DNA of 64,000 nucleotides from Brasenia schreberi. Its lineage: Eukaryota > Streptophyta > Magnoliopsida > Nymphaeales > Cabombaceae. The notes beneath the pieces were generated by a model. It ran no database searches and had not been told where the DNA came from. It was given only the letters and a program-made list of their open reading frames with translations. Shown here piece after piece: positions 12,700 through 24,599 of the stretch. The first letter of the stretch is position 1, and every line of letters starts with the position of its first letter. A program made the position numbers and the translations under genes. The stretch lies in NCBI GenBank assembly GCA_036023115.1, contig JAYKKT010000079.1, positions 13,879,501 through 13,943,500 on the forward strand, given 5' to 3'.

Positions 12700-14020
12700 A
12701 TTGTGTTGTAGATTTGAGCTAAGCCACTAGTTATCGGTAGTCAACATCAGTAAACCCTCAAAAACACCATATAATACACATGTTATGTTCCACATCAAGC
12801 ACAATGGTGGAAACAACTTTGTATAGACTATCGGGTGCCAAAAAAGATCACTATGAAGAACAAATGTTCATTTCCTTTGATTGCAGACTTGTTCAATCAG
12901 CTTGGCCATGCTTTAGTTTTCTCAAAGTTAGATCTATGTTTGAGCAACTAACAAATGCAAATTGTTGAAGCAGATGAGGAGAAGACAATGTATGGTGATG
13001 TCTTTTAAATTGATGGACTCTAGTTACATTCTTAACCTTGATGAACAAGACCTTTTATATATGTGCCTTCACTAGTTTATACTCATATACTTGATATTTC
13101 TATGGATCAACATCTTCACCACCTGTGAACAATCTTCAATCTACTGCAGAAGAATAGTTTCTATGTAAAGTGCGAGAAGTGCTTGTTTGGACAATGTAAA
13201 ATCGACTTGATCGGCCATGTGATTGGTAATGAAAAGATTTGAATGGATCGAGAAAGGTATAAACTATTGAAGAATGGGAACCTCCCACTAACTTGAAAAG
13301 CTTACAATTTTTCTTTGGTTTGGCTAACTATTATCGTAGTCCATTAAGAAGTATTCTACCATCATAACCCCTTTAAGGGATCTACTGAAGAAAGGCTAAG
13401 TCTTGGAATGTATCAACTTTGCTAAGAAGCTTTCAACCAATTGAAGGAGGCGGTGATGAGAAAACTAATGTTAAAGTCATTGGACCACAACAAGCCATTT
13501 GAAATACAATGAGATGCTTTAGACTTCTCCTCAAGAGGGATATTGATCTAGGAGGCACCCCATCGCCTACAAAAGTCAAAAGCTGAAGGATGAGAGATAG
13601 TATACTATGAATGAAAAAAAGATGACAGCTATGGTATATCATCTTTATTGTAGATGTATTATTTCTTGGGGAATCACTTTAATGTTGTGATGGATAATCT
13701 CTCTACAAGTTACTTTCAAACTCAAAAGAATTTTATTGCAATGCAAGCACATTAGCAACAATTTTTTACGAAATTTGATTTCACTCTAAAGTACAAACTA
13801 GGAAAAACAAACTCGATGGCATATGTATGAAGTCATTATGCAGAACTAGCTTGTCTTAAGACTGATACTAAAACTCAAATGGTACAAATCTAAAGTGACC
13901 TCATTAAGCATATTTACGTAAGAATGAAAATAAATGAGATGACAAAGCAACTCAAATCCTTGGTTGATGACGATAAGATTAGGCAATTTTAGTTACAATA
14001 TATCTTGATTATGTGCTAGT
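12700..14020 (+). mobile_element. Ty3/gypsy element E, RT and RNase H remnant
   Basis: Across several frames one reads the RT fingers ([20 protein letters not shown]), FSKLDL, then the RT connection (GHVIGNEKI), the LANYYR-like and PFEIQ-DA RNase H blocks, TSYFQTQKNF, and FDFTLKYKLGKTNSMAYV before an integrase-linker-like end. This order and wording are those of plant chromovirus-type gypsy pol. No integrase core follows. Heavily mutated. The element may end here against element D. Confidence 0.75.
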
Positions 14021-16140
14021 GGTCGGGATCATAAGAAGGGCCATATAGAAGGAATGCTATGACTTTCTATGGGTAGGGTATTTAGGGTGGATAGAGCATG
14101 AGTATTGTTGGAATAGGAACCAATGCAAATTCATTCCCGCTTATATCAGTTGTAGCATAAGACGATCTTGTTCTACTACTATGCACTATCACAGTAGAAT
14201 GTGAAAAATAAACTCAAATCATTCTAAGATCATTATCACGCATGTCTTCTAATCGAACAAGATTAGAACGCATGACGTTAGGTGAAAAATCAGAGGTAAA
14301 GTATGAATTAGATTTTCCTAAACTAGTTCATTTGTTGAGACACCCCATGTACCAAGCTCGGGGGCATACTCGTAGGAACACTTGGTTTTGCCAATGGGAG
14401 CCACAACAGAATTTGTGGTTTTATCACATGGCCAATTTTGTCTTCAAAGAGTTGTCTTGGGTCAATAGGAATCGTAACCCTTGAGTACCCTTAGAAGAGA
14501 TCTAAGCTAAGATCAATGTTTCGTTAGTGTCATTGACATCCACCTTGAACTGTTGAGGTTTGAGTGCATAATGGTCATACTAGGTTGGATATTTCGTTGA
14601 ATAGAAATTGCTTTCCTATAGGAGGGCAGACGATCAAGCCTCGAACCAACCCCTTGAGGGTTTAGCAATGGCTAGAAAATTCTTGGCCGAATGCCCAACT
14701 CTCCTCCAGTCATTTGTTGATTACTCATGATGAGAAGTGGTGTGCTTATCTAAAGACGGTTCAGTATAAGAGGAGTTTGAAACATGATGGACTCTTTAAT
14801 GGTCATGAGAAAAATTATTTAAATAATCATTCTCAAGTCACCGTGGATTCTAATGAGGACTTCAAGCATGATTACTCCTAGAGACAAAGACAGCGCCTTT
14901 AATGCTCAGAGCTAAACATACCTCAAACAAAGATAAGAGATTTGAAATCATCTAGTTCCCCAACATTGAATTCTATAGGGGTAGGCGAGTATAAAATAAG
15001 TACAGAGGATTCCAATCTAAAGGAAATCTATATTTCTACCCAAGGACCTAGACGAAACAGTTGAAGCAATTCTCAATGAATGAAAGAATGATTGGTTGAA
15101 TGTTCATGGTCCCAAAGAGTTAGGTATGCGAAATAGGTTATAGAGGCTCTCACCACCTTGTGGCAAGAAGAACTTTGTGCACATCGTGGATCACACAAAG
15201 GAGATTGAGGGACCATAAGAACAAGCCCATGAGCACAAGGAGGAGATGATTGAACTAGAGATATCCATCACAAACTTTGAGATACAACATGTTGAGAAGA
15301 CTAGGCCAAATGCATATGTGTTTTTGAGGCCTACAAGAATTGTTGTGAATTCACTCAATTCATTGTCAATTGAGATTATCAAAAGGTCACAAATACAAAC
15401 TAGCAATAACCAAGAATTGGAAGAAGTTGTTGAAGAAGACTACTTCTTGGATGATACGTATATATCTGATGAAGATTTCAATGATGATCCTGCAGATCCT
15501 TTATACTTTTCAAAATATATGATTATGGTTATGCTAGTGAGTTTTGCTCCTAAAGGAGATACTCGACTAATTCCAAAAGAAAATTTTTCTTGGAAGATGA
15601 ACCTGATTGATCAACTTTGGTGGTGAATGGTTGACCTTTTAAGAGGGTTTTTATGGATGGTGGTGTTGTATTGAAGGTAATGAGTAACACATTACGATAG
15701 ATTGGGAGGATGCTTTTTGACTTAATATTAACGAATCTCAAGATGTTTGATTTTCGAGGGTTACCGTCAGTTACTACGGGAATAATAGTTGTTGAGCTTA
15801 TGGTGAGCTCAAAGACTTTAGCCACCCCTTTCTTTGTGGTCGATTGGCAAAAAGGTTGAGGTCGTTGATGTAGAGGAGGATACTTTCACAACCGATGTTA
15901 AGGCATTTAAGGTACTATTTCATTCACCTTTAATGAGATTGATTATCATGCATGAGGCCCTATAAGAGATGTGGTCATGTTAATTAACTACCCAGGGTTT
16001 TATCTTTGATTCGGTGACTCGTGGATAGTCAATCCTAGGCTATCAGAGATTGCTTCCAATGGTTGGAAGCTTCTCATATGGAATAGAGCCTTAGAGGGAC
16101 ATATGCCAAACCACATGGGGACAAGCTAAATGTTGTCTTA
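14021..16140 (+). mobile_element. Element D (Tat-like Ty3/gypsy), 5' part, unresolved gag/protease zone
   Basis: Lies directly upstream of the clear RT of element D. Frames at 14,242-14,484 and 15,246-15,626 (acidic near its end, EEVVEEDYFLDD) are open for 80-126 codons but match no domain that I can name. By position they should derive from gag and protease. I cannot place the 5' LTR of D or its border with element E. Confidence 0.35.
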
Positions 16141-17648
16141 TTTATGCAATTTTGACACTCGTCAGAGGGAGAACAACATTCAATTGTTTTAACCAGAAAG
16201 ATGAGCCCAATTTCAGCTTAATGGATCCTTTGATTAATGTGAATTTGATCTCAAAAGGAGCAAAGAGACTGACAAAGATGAGTGATGCCATGTCCAATGA
16301 GAATGGTCAAGATTGGTTGAGTTGCTTAGGCAATACAAGGATTGCTTCACGGAAATGCCCGAGTTACCTCGAGATTTGGTTGAATTTGTCATTCCACTGA
16401 AATCATGGATGAAATCGCAAAGACTATTGATAAGAAGGTTCAAACTTAAAATGCTTCCTGCCATCAAAAGATTCAACACCTTTTAGAGGCCAAGTTCATT
16501 AGAACAACTTGGTATATAGATTGGTTGTCTAACATTATTCTTGTCATTAAGAAAAAAATTTGTGAGTGTGCATTGATTATCATAATCTTAACCTAACCAC
16601 TCTCAAGGATCAATATATCATGTCATTAGCAAATATGTTGATCAATGCAGTAGTTGAACTTGGGATTTTAATGTTTAAGCATAGTGCCTTGGGATATAAC
16701 TAGATTAAGGTAAATCTTGAGGTTACGCATAAACCATTATTTCAATACCCAGAGGCATTAGGGATCCATGAGTGGGTATTCACGTTATTTGGACTTTAAA
16801 ATGCTTGTGCCACATATCAGTGAGCGATATACTATATTTTTTATGATTTAATGAAGAAAACCATGGATATATATATATAGTGATGATATTGTGATTAAAT
16901 ATAAAACTTTTGAACAACATTTGCTCAATCTTAAGTAAGCTTTTCAGTGAATGTGGAGGCAACATTTTAAGATGAATCCTAACAAGTGTGCTTTTTGTAG
17001 TTTTCATTAGATATTTCTCAGGTTTTCTTACACATAACAGAGGGATCGAAGTCGACTCAAACAAGGAGAGGGCCATCATCGGTGCCTAATCACCCAAGAG
17101 AGAAATAATTACAAGGCTTGACAACGCATGTTAGTAATCTACAACATTTTATTGCTAATGCCATAGTGAAGATGGCCCTTTTAATAAAGTTGCTTAAGTT
17201 GAAGGATATGGACAACTTTGTTCAAGCAACCGAGCAACAACTGACATTTGAAAGAATCAATGAGTATTTAGCAAAACCACCTGTAATTTTTGGAAAACCA
17301 TTGAAATTATACGTAGCCACTATAGAAGACTATATCGACATCCTTCTAGTGCAGGATGTCGAGGACGATATCAAGCGGGCAATTTTCTATTTGAGTAAGT
17401 TGCTCACAGATATAGAGTTTCAATATTCTCTAATTACAAAGATGTTCGGCTTTGTATCACATGTGTATGAAATTAGAACATTAACTTCTTACAACTAAAG
17501 TACATGTGATAAACAAAATTGATATTTTGCATTATCTTCTACGCCACCCAACTCTCCAAAGCAAGTTAGTGAGATGGGCAATCAATGTGATAGCCAAGCA
17601 AGTTAGTGAAACATTGCCCTCTCAAGGCAATGAATGTTCAAGTAGTGG
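16141..17648 (+). mobile_element. Element D, RT and first RNase H remnant, cut by insertion B
   Basis: Shifted frames give LRQYKDCFTEMPELPRDLVE (pre-RT segment, about 16,325-16,385), AKFIRTTWYIDWLSNI, a catalytic box reading YSDD (about 16,875), LKMNPNKCAF-like, GIEVDSNK, and then RNase H (LAKPPVIFGKPLKLYVA; RAIFYLSKLL) in the 126-codon frame 17,118-17,498. The order matches the Tat branch of plant Ty3/gypsy. At 17,648 the frame is broken by element B; it resumes at 42,440 with the second RNase H. An AT microsatellite (16,866-16,879) lies within the RT. Confidence 0.75.
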
Positions 17649-19814
17649 TGTAGATGTAAAAATTTCACTTCAAGCCTATGTAGAGACTTGAAGTAATTTT
17701 TTTAAAACTACTTCCTGCGCGAGCGTGCCAGCTAGTTTCCAAAAACTAGCAAAGTTTTAAATCTAACTTGGCGATTGTAGCTAAGCGAGATCTTTTTGCT
17801 TTAGGCCTTCTTGAACCGATACTGAAGGATCAGCTTAAGCGCTTTCAAGATTTCAAATTTACAGGTGAAGTTTCAAATCCAAGTTGAAAATGAGGTGTTG
17901 TCAAGAACAAATTCGTGCAATTTGGTTTCAAGTTTGAAAATCGGCAAGTTCTGAAAAATAGAAACTGGTTATGTTTTCAAAGCTTGTTCCCGAAATTATT
18001 TGGTGACCTAGAGATCTCCAAAATTCTTGAAAATTTTATAAGACACAGCCTGGAATGTGGAGATCCTCTTTCGTTTTGAATTTTGGGATTGTGGTGACAC
18101 AAAATTAAATCGAGAAAGTGTCTTTGCTTAGACACACGAAACTGTTCTCTCATAGAAATATAAAGACCTAAAGATAGGTCTATATCTCGGTGCTTAGAGT
18201 TTTGATTTTAGTGCACTTGTCTTTTGGAAAGCTATGGATATCAACTTTCCAATGAACCAAGTTTCACTGAATTTGGACAACTACAAACAGGGTTATGGGA
18301 TGATTACTCAGGCTCTGCTGCGGGAAAATAGTTTTGACAAAACGTTTCTGAATTTTTCCTGATCTTACACACCTTTTAATACATGGTTGCACGACCCTAA
18401 AATTCTTAAAAATTTTATTACAAGTGGGTTGGTGTGTGTAGATACAGTGTGTCAAATTTCAAGTTGATTGGAGAACAGTTTAGTAATGAAAAATAAAGCA
18501 ATCAACATATACGAGAATGTTGAAATCTAGAATTTTGTTTTTAGAACATACGTAATACAAACTCACCCGAATTTAAATTGCAACAACACAACATCCCAAA
18601 GTAAATTGTTGAAGGGAAACGAATGGAAATATATAGATTAGCTTAAGCATAGAGGGGATTAGGAGATATAGAATGTTTATAACATATAGAAAAGGTAGAA
18701 TCAAGAACACAAACAATTAGAGTGCATAAGCAAGAATCAAAAATTTGCAGCACATCTACTTCTTATTACATCATGGGAGAGACAAAACTCCATTAATACA
18801 ACCCATTTTGAATTGAATAACAAGAAGAGAATGGAAAGAAACAAATGGGAATGAATACTTACCTGAACTCCTCCAAGAATCGGCTCCAACAAAGACTCAC
18901 GGCCCTCACTTTCCCCTTTCTCCTCTCTTCTTTTCTCACTCTCACACTCTAACTTGTAGCCCTTGATTAACTCTCTACACTCTCTTCCCCTCTCTCCACT
19001 CTTCCATACAGAAAGCTCACGAAAATCCCAAAGGATGTTGCCACACTCTAATGCCCCAAGCTCCCAAGACTAGATGGAATTTGTCCCCCCACTTGGCCTC
19101 TATTTATAAGCCAAGGGGGGCCTCTTCTAGGCCCTTCTTTGGGGTGGGTTCTCCTTGGCCCAACTCCAGCCCCTACGTGGATATGTGGTCCCCTTTAGGT
19201 AAACATGGACCAACCCCATGTGGGCTGGTCATTGGCTCAAACTGTGTACACCTAGCCCTAGCCGATCGGACCTAGATGCCCTCGGCTAGGCTTGATGCAA
19301 TGTCTTGATCGACCCCCTTTGTGGCTTATCTTACTTTGCTTGATTTACTCTTGGTTTGGCTCATTAATGTGGGGCGTCCTGGCCTTCCCTTGGTGCGGCC
19401 CACGAACCTAGTGCAACCCATAATCTTCACATCTTGGTGTGGTATAGTCTTCGAATTCCTCGAGTCAAGCTTGGCCCCGTTACCCTTGTATACTCGAACC
19501 ACGTCTTCATGAAGCCTATTTATTGATTTGATGAAGATGTGCCTTAACTCAGTTTTATCTATTTCCTTGCTCCATGGCTTGACTTTTGCGAACTTGATCC
19601 CGGCTTAAAGCGGACTTCAACCGTCGCCTTAATCTTTGCCTGATTTGTTCATATCCTCTGGGCCTTATCCCTTCAGCTTTAATTTGAACATCTTTATCTT
19701 TAAAATCTTTATTTTAAAGATTTAAAATTTTCATTTTAAAGTAAAGGTTTTAAAATAGGTTGGTTTACGAAATTGAGAGTGTTTTTATAAAAAAAATTAT
19801 TTAGGGTGTTTACA
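17649..19814 (-). repeat. LTR1: 3' LTR of element B
   Basis: In element orientation it begins TGTAAACACCC at 19,814 and ends CATCTACA at 17,649. It is flanked inside by a purine-rich tract (minus strand, 19,815-19,827), as expected upstream of a 3' LTR. It pairs with LTR4: over the first 165 or so aligned bases I count about 12 differences by eye, nearly all transitions. It keeps a TATA box (19,101-19,110) and the conserved 20-nt hairpin at 17,731-17,750. Confidence 0.85.
19101..19110 (-). promoter_or_regulatory. TATA box of LTR1
   Basis: The minus strand reads CTTATAAATAGAGG, about 705 nt from the LTR start, at the same place as the TATA box of LTR2. Probable RNA polymerase II core promoter of the retroelement. 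It now sits in the 3' LTR, so it would drive outward into element D. Confidence 0.55.
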
Positions 19815-20391
19815 GATGCCTCTCTTTGGCATTAATCCAAATTCATTTGGATAATGGCAAAGAATAAAACACCATTTTTAATTTTACTTCTCAAATTAAC
19901 TTGAGAATATCAACTTTCCTTCATTTCATCGAATCCTTTCCTTGGATTATAGAGGATAGGATTCTAACCAAAGGGGGACTTCACCCACACTGAGTACTAG
20001 TCCTAAACATGATCATGCATGGCCAACCTTGGGTATATGCATGCATGGTGTGTGTGAAGTGTGAGGTTTAGAGACCCATTTATGAGATGGATGAGCTTGA
20101 GGAGAAGCCTATGAAAGTCGGTTGCCCCAAGTAAGGCAATCCCATGTTGTTTGACATTTTGGGTTTTCAAAGAAAACTCCTTTTAGTTTCTATCAAAAGG
20201 ATTTCTAATTTTTCATATTTCCCCTCATTTGGGTTTCAATACCCACTACTTAGTAGAGGTTTTGTAGAAAATTTTGGAAAACATTTCAAAATTTTATTTT
20301 CCACATAACAAAGTCTAATTCTCAAACAAATGAGCCCATAAGGCTTCATCAAGCTTCTCATGCCATATTCTACCCTTCTCTATGGTTTTCT
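19815..20391 (-). mobile_element. Element B, 3' untranslated region and integrase stub
   Basis: From 19,815 to about 20,310 it matches the region next to LTR2 in element A. It then jumps over roughly 1.05 kb that A still has (about 30,540-31,588) straight into integrase codons (KLDEALWAH, near 20,315-20,365). The frame is cut at 20,391 by solo LTR C and resumes at 23,893. Confidence 0.7.
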
Positions 20392-21615
20392 TGTAAACAC
20401 CCCGAAATCCCACGAATTTCTCAAACCCATCTGGTTTTGTAAAAGCAGCCCCAAAGGGCCATTTTGAGTCTGGAAACCCAGGAGCCTTCCAGACAACCCT
20501 GTACATACGTTTTGAACTCCGTATTTTAAAAAATATACAATATGGCTTTTAAAATCTTTTTAAAACATGTTTTGAAACCCCGAAGCGGCTTGGCCCGATC
20601 AAGACAGGACCAGGAGAGCTAAGAAGAGCCCAAAACCGGAGCACATGTCGAGCCCGGCACAGCAACTCTTGTATAAAATTCACACCCCCAGGATCTCGAA
20701 CGTCCAAGACCCTGTTATCATCAAAACATCATTCGAAGTCATCTCCGGAAGGCGAAAACAGAGGCGGACGATCATGTTGGCGAAGACCCAACGAAGACGG
20801 AGCATTGATGCTGTCAGGCCCCGCACAAACCGTTCGTTTCAAACACAGCTCGAAGGAGTCAGAGTTCAGTTTGGATCGGATCTAGACCATATATATCCAG
20901 ATCCCAATCCAAACCCATGTATGGACTTGGATTTGGATTTGGATCCAGAGATCCAATCCAATATCCATATCCATGGCCCACATCACCTTCTCATAAATGG
21001 AGGTGGGGCCCACTTGAATTTTACGTGGGATTATGGGCATGAGAGAGAGTGGGGGTGGATAAGATCAAGTGCGGTTGTAATTAAGCTTGACTTGTGTGTC
21101 AAGTTTGGGGTTAATCATGTGGGTTAGCCTAATTAAGTGGGTTTAAGCTTGTAATTAGCCAAAACCTAACCTAGGGCTGCACCAACATGATGTGGTTAAG
21201 GTCTATGGGCCATGAAAAGGGAGCTCCTTCACCTAAACCTAACCCAAAATACCTAATCCTAAACTTCCACCCTAATCCGCCTCTAATCTGAACCTAATCA
21301 CCTAACCTACTTCCCTATTCCCGGCCTAATCCCAACCTAATCACCTAACCCACTTCCCTAATCCTTCCCTAAACCTAGGTTAATTTCCCTAAACCTAGCC
21401 TAATCACCTAACCTAGCTCACTAAACCTCACCCTAGAACCCACCCACCTAACCAAACCCTAAACCCCTAAACCACCCCTAGCCCACAACCTACCCAAACC
21501 ACTTATATTTAAAATATCTGGCCCTCCCCTTTCCAGCCCACCTTATCATCATACCACCCAACCTAAACCACCTAACCACTACCCCAAACCCAGCCCTAAC
21601 CGACCTAACCAAGCC

Positions 21616-21625
21616 CTATATAAAC
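21616..21625 (+). promoter_or_regulatory. TATA box of LTR C
   Basis: CTATATAAAC about 1.2 kb into the LTR, downstream of a C-rich block containing AAACCCTAA (21,454-21,462). This is the expected layout of a U3 promoter. Confidence 0.5.
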
Positions 21626-22681
21626 CCCCCTCTTGGGGGCGGGTTTTCCTATCTAGAAGCCCACCCATTCCCAGGCGGGTCCTCCACTTCCCCAAGCTCA
21701 GCCGCCTACTCCACCTGCTCCACCTGCTCCACATCCCACCACCACTTGCTCCACATCCCACCACCACTTGCTCCACTTCCCCAGCCCAGCCGAGCGCCAC
21801 CCTCTCTTCACCCGGTAAGTCCCCTACACCCTACCTTACCACCTCTTCACTCCCTCTCCACTCTCAGCCACCTAATCCACTCCCATACCACCCTAACACT
21901 AGCCCTTCCACTTGCTGCCACCAGCCCCACTCAGCCGAACCCATAGCATCCTAACTACCTGCCACCACCTAGACCTTCTAGCTCCACTCGGCCACCCTAT
22001 CCGGCTCCCTAAAACCTGCCCATATCATCCCAATACACCTACTATACCCACTACCACTTGACCCCATCTCCTAGCTAGTCCCCTTCCCTTACACCACTCC
22101 TAGCCACTCTAGCAACCCGCCACCATCAAGCCCTCCCAGTCGGCCACTCCAACCGACTGTCATTTCGTTCGGCCACCCTAACAACCCGCCAACCTTAAGT
22201 GCCCCATTCGGTCTTCCCTTGAACCTCCCTTAGTGCCATACTCCCCCAACACTACACTCCCCCTAGTGACCTTACCTAGCCCCTTTAATCCCACACGTCA
22301 AGGCGACACTCTTGCTAGCAGCCGGCCACCTTCAAGGCACCCGGCCAGCACCCCTTGTCGTTCAACCTCGCGGAGCTCCCTTTTGCAGCCCAAGGCGAAG
22401 GCCAAGCCCACGCTCAAGCAAGGCATCTTCGGACCAGCTATTAGTAAGTGCCTAACTCAGTCTTTAGTTGTATACTTGCTTGAGATTCAATTCGATATGG
22501 GGTTGTAATAATGGAGCATAGTCTCCCCCCGCTTGTAATAACGTGGCTTGGCACACCCACACACATGCACTCTCTTAGTTGTGCACGATTTTGAACACAC
22601 ACGGGCCTAATCAGCTCCTAATACATAAATATATATATATACTTTGATTTTGTAGGGTTTTTGCTTAAGTTGGGTGCGTTG

Positions 22682-23310
22682 TCTTTCAATTCAAGCACTC
22701 ACACACATTGAGCCTTCGCTCTTATTTGAAAGACCCAAGTAAGGGCCGACCTATACTATTTGGGTTTCATTTCATGTCGTGTGTGTAAGCCTTTCAATTC
22801 AAGCACTCTCACACACATTGAGCTTTCGCTCTTATTTGAAAGACCCAAGTAAGGGCCGACCTATACTATTTGGGTTTCATTTCATGTCGTGTGTGTAAGT
22901 CTTTCAATTCAAGCACTCTCACACACATTGAGCTTTCGCTCTTATTTGAAAGACCCAAGTAAGGGCCGTGTTATACTATTTGGGTTTAATTTCATGTTGT
23001 GTGCGTAGTACTTCAATTCAAGCACTCACACACATTGAGCTTTCGCTCTTACTCCCAAGACCTTAGTCAAGGCCTATTGCAGTTATATTTGGGTTTAATT
23101 TCATGTAGGGTGCGTAGTACTTCAATTCTAGCACTCTCACACACATTGAGCTTTCGCTCTTACTCCCAAGACCTTAGTTAAGGCCATATTGCAATTTATA
23201 TTTGGGTTTAATTTCATGTCGTGTGTGTAAGTCTTTCAATTCAAGCACGCACCCACATTGAGCCTTCGCTCTTATTTGCAAGACTCGAGTAAGGGCCCAT
23301 ATACATACTC
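22682..23310 (+). repeat. Minisatellite in LTR C, six units of about 110 bp
   Basis: Units begin near 22,682, 22,791, 22,900, 23,009, 23,118 and 23,231 with CTTTCAATTCAAGCACTC or a variant and contain ACACATTGAG, TTCGCTCTTA and TTTGGGTTT blocks. Units 1-3 are nearly identical, units 4 and 5 form a second type (CTCCCAAGACCTTAG), and unit 6 is partial. It lies downstream of the TATA box, so it would be transcribed. Confidence 0.9.
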
Positions 23311-23892
23311 TACATATATATATCTCCCTTCGGCATTTACTTTACAAGTCATTTCCCTTCGGTTATTTCCCTTCAGCATTGTCTTTACATTCGGGTTTTC
23401 CCTTTGGAGTAGTGTGAGTTTACATTGCATCTACGCCATACCACGAGATAGGACGCATATTGCATCAAAGCAAGCCCCGCTCGAATTCGCCCATGTAGTG
23501 GAGTGTTCATAACACACAAACTAGGTGGCCCATAAAGGGATAAAAGGAAAGACTTAGGTACGTGCAAATCCACGTGATCTAAAATCTGCAATCGCATCTA
23601 AAAGACCCGAATTAGACACCTCAAACCGCTTCGTAGGCTTTCTATCCACAAAAACTCGATTTTTGCAAAGCGTACAGACTGACCCTTGTGCATCGGTGCA
23701 AGAAGGTCTGCGACGACAAGAGCTCACTTGCTCATAGTCACCACGATTAGAAGTCAGTTTAAATATATCTTCGCTAGCTTAGGTAAGCTAGCTGGCACGC
23801 CCTGTTTACATAAATAGGCCTTAGACGCACGAGAGGATCCACTCCAAGCCCAGGAAAGGCGGGGAGGCATGGGGATTTTTCGCGCGTCTACA

Positions 23893-24540
23893 TTTCTCAA
23901 TGATGCTTATGAGAGTTTTGTTCATGGCTTCAGCTTGGCCATTGTCTTGAGGGTAGTAGGGCGATGAGAAGTGTTGAGTTATGTCATAGTTATTACATAA
24001 CTTTTCCATCTTCTCATTCTTGAAAGGTGTGCCATTATCAGACACTAGGTCTCTTGGAACTACAAATTGAGCCAAAATATTTTTCTTAATGAATGCCACC
24101 ACATGTTGTCCTTGGACATTAGCCAAGGAGGTAGCTTCAACCCATTTAGAAAAATATTTGGTGGCTCCTAAGATGAACCTATGTCCATTCGATGCAATTG
24201 GGGAGATTGGTCCTATGATGTCAAATGCCCACATGGTGAAGGGCCATGGGCTCACAACGGAATGTAAGGTAGACGATGTGATATGAATGGCATGTCCATG
24301 CACTTAACATTGATGACAATTCCTAACATGATCATGGCAATCTTGCTTCAGGGTGGACTAAAAATACCGGGTCCTAAGTATTTTCATGGCCATCATATTT
24401 GTATTGACATAGCCTCCACATTCTCTATCGTGGAATTCATGCATTACAGTCCTAGCCTCATCAAGGTTCACACACCTCAACAAGATGCCTGTAAAACCCT
24501 TTTTGTAAAGAACCTCTCCCAAAATCACATATCGGGTTGA
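23893..24540 (-). pseudogene. Element B integrase, interrupted
   Basis: Integrase inserts retrotransposon cDNA into chromosomes. The minus strand shows the zinc-binding part (CHDHVRNCHQC-like, near 24,310-24,345), first catalytic Asp in MWAFDIIGP, second in LVSDNGTPF and the Glu in NGQAEAMNKTL; the DDE set is therefore still visible. The open frame 23,821-24,303 runs off into LTR C at 23,892, and the C-terminal part lies beyond C at about 20,315-20,391. Close to the integrase of element A (31,195-32,290). Inactivated by insertion. Confidence 0.85.
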
Positions 24541-24599
24541 AATTTTTCAGATAAAAGCTTTATCCTTAGAAGAAGGAAATTCAGGAAATCCTCTTTTTT

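Larger units (their letters stand above)
20392..23892 (+). mobile_element. Element C: 3.5-kb solo LTR of a third Ty3/gypsy-like family
   Basis: Starts TGTAAACACCCC and ends GCGCGTCTACA, flanked by a perfect 5-bp duplication TTTCT (20,387-20,391 and 23,893-23,897). The integrase codons of B join up if C and one TTTCT are removed. There is no second LTR, primer site or pol inside, so it reads as one LTR left after recombination between LTRs. The ends and the hairpin near its 3' end resemble the LTRs of A and B, which indicates a distant relative. It contains a TATA box, a C-rich upstream half and a 110-bp minisatellite. The 160-codon frame at 20,645 is probably chance within the LTR. Confidence 0.8.

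Noticed and set aside
20645..21127. 160-codon open frame inside LTR C
   Set aside because: Low-complexity (repeated Asp-Leu and Pro-Asn), no domain, lies upstream of the LTR TATA box; chance frame in biased sequence.
22682..23310. Regular repeats with CRISPR-like spacing
   Set aside because: Units are contiguous 110-bp minisatellite repeats without unique spacers, in a plant LTR.
24283..24540. Plus-strand frame conserved between elements A and B (also at 32,042-32,290)
   Set aside because: Conservation is explained by the integrase zinc-binding region on the opposite strand.
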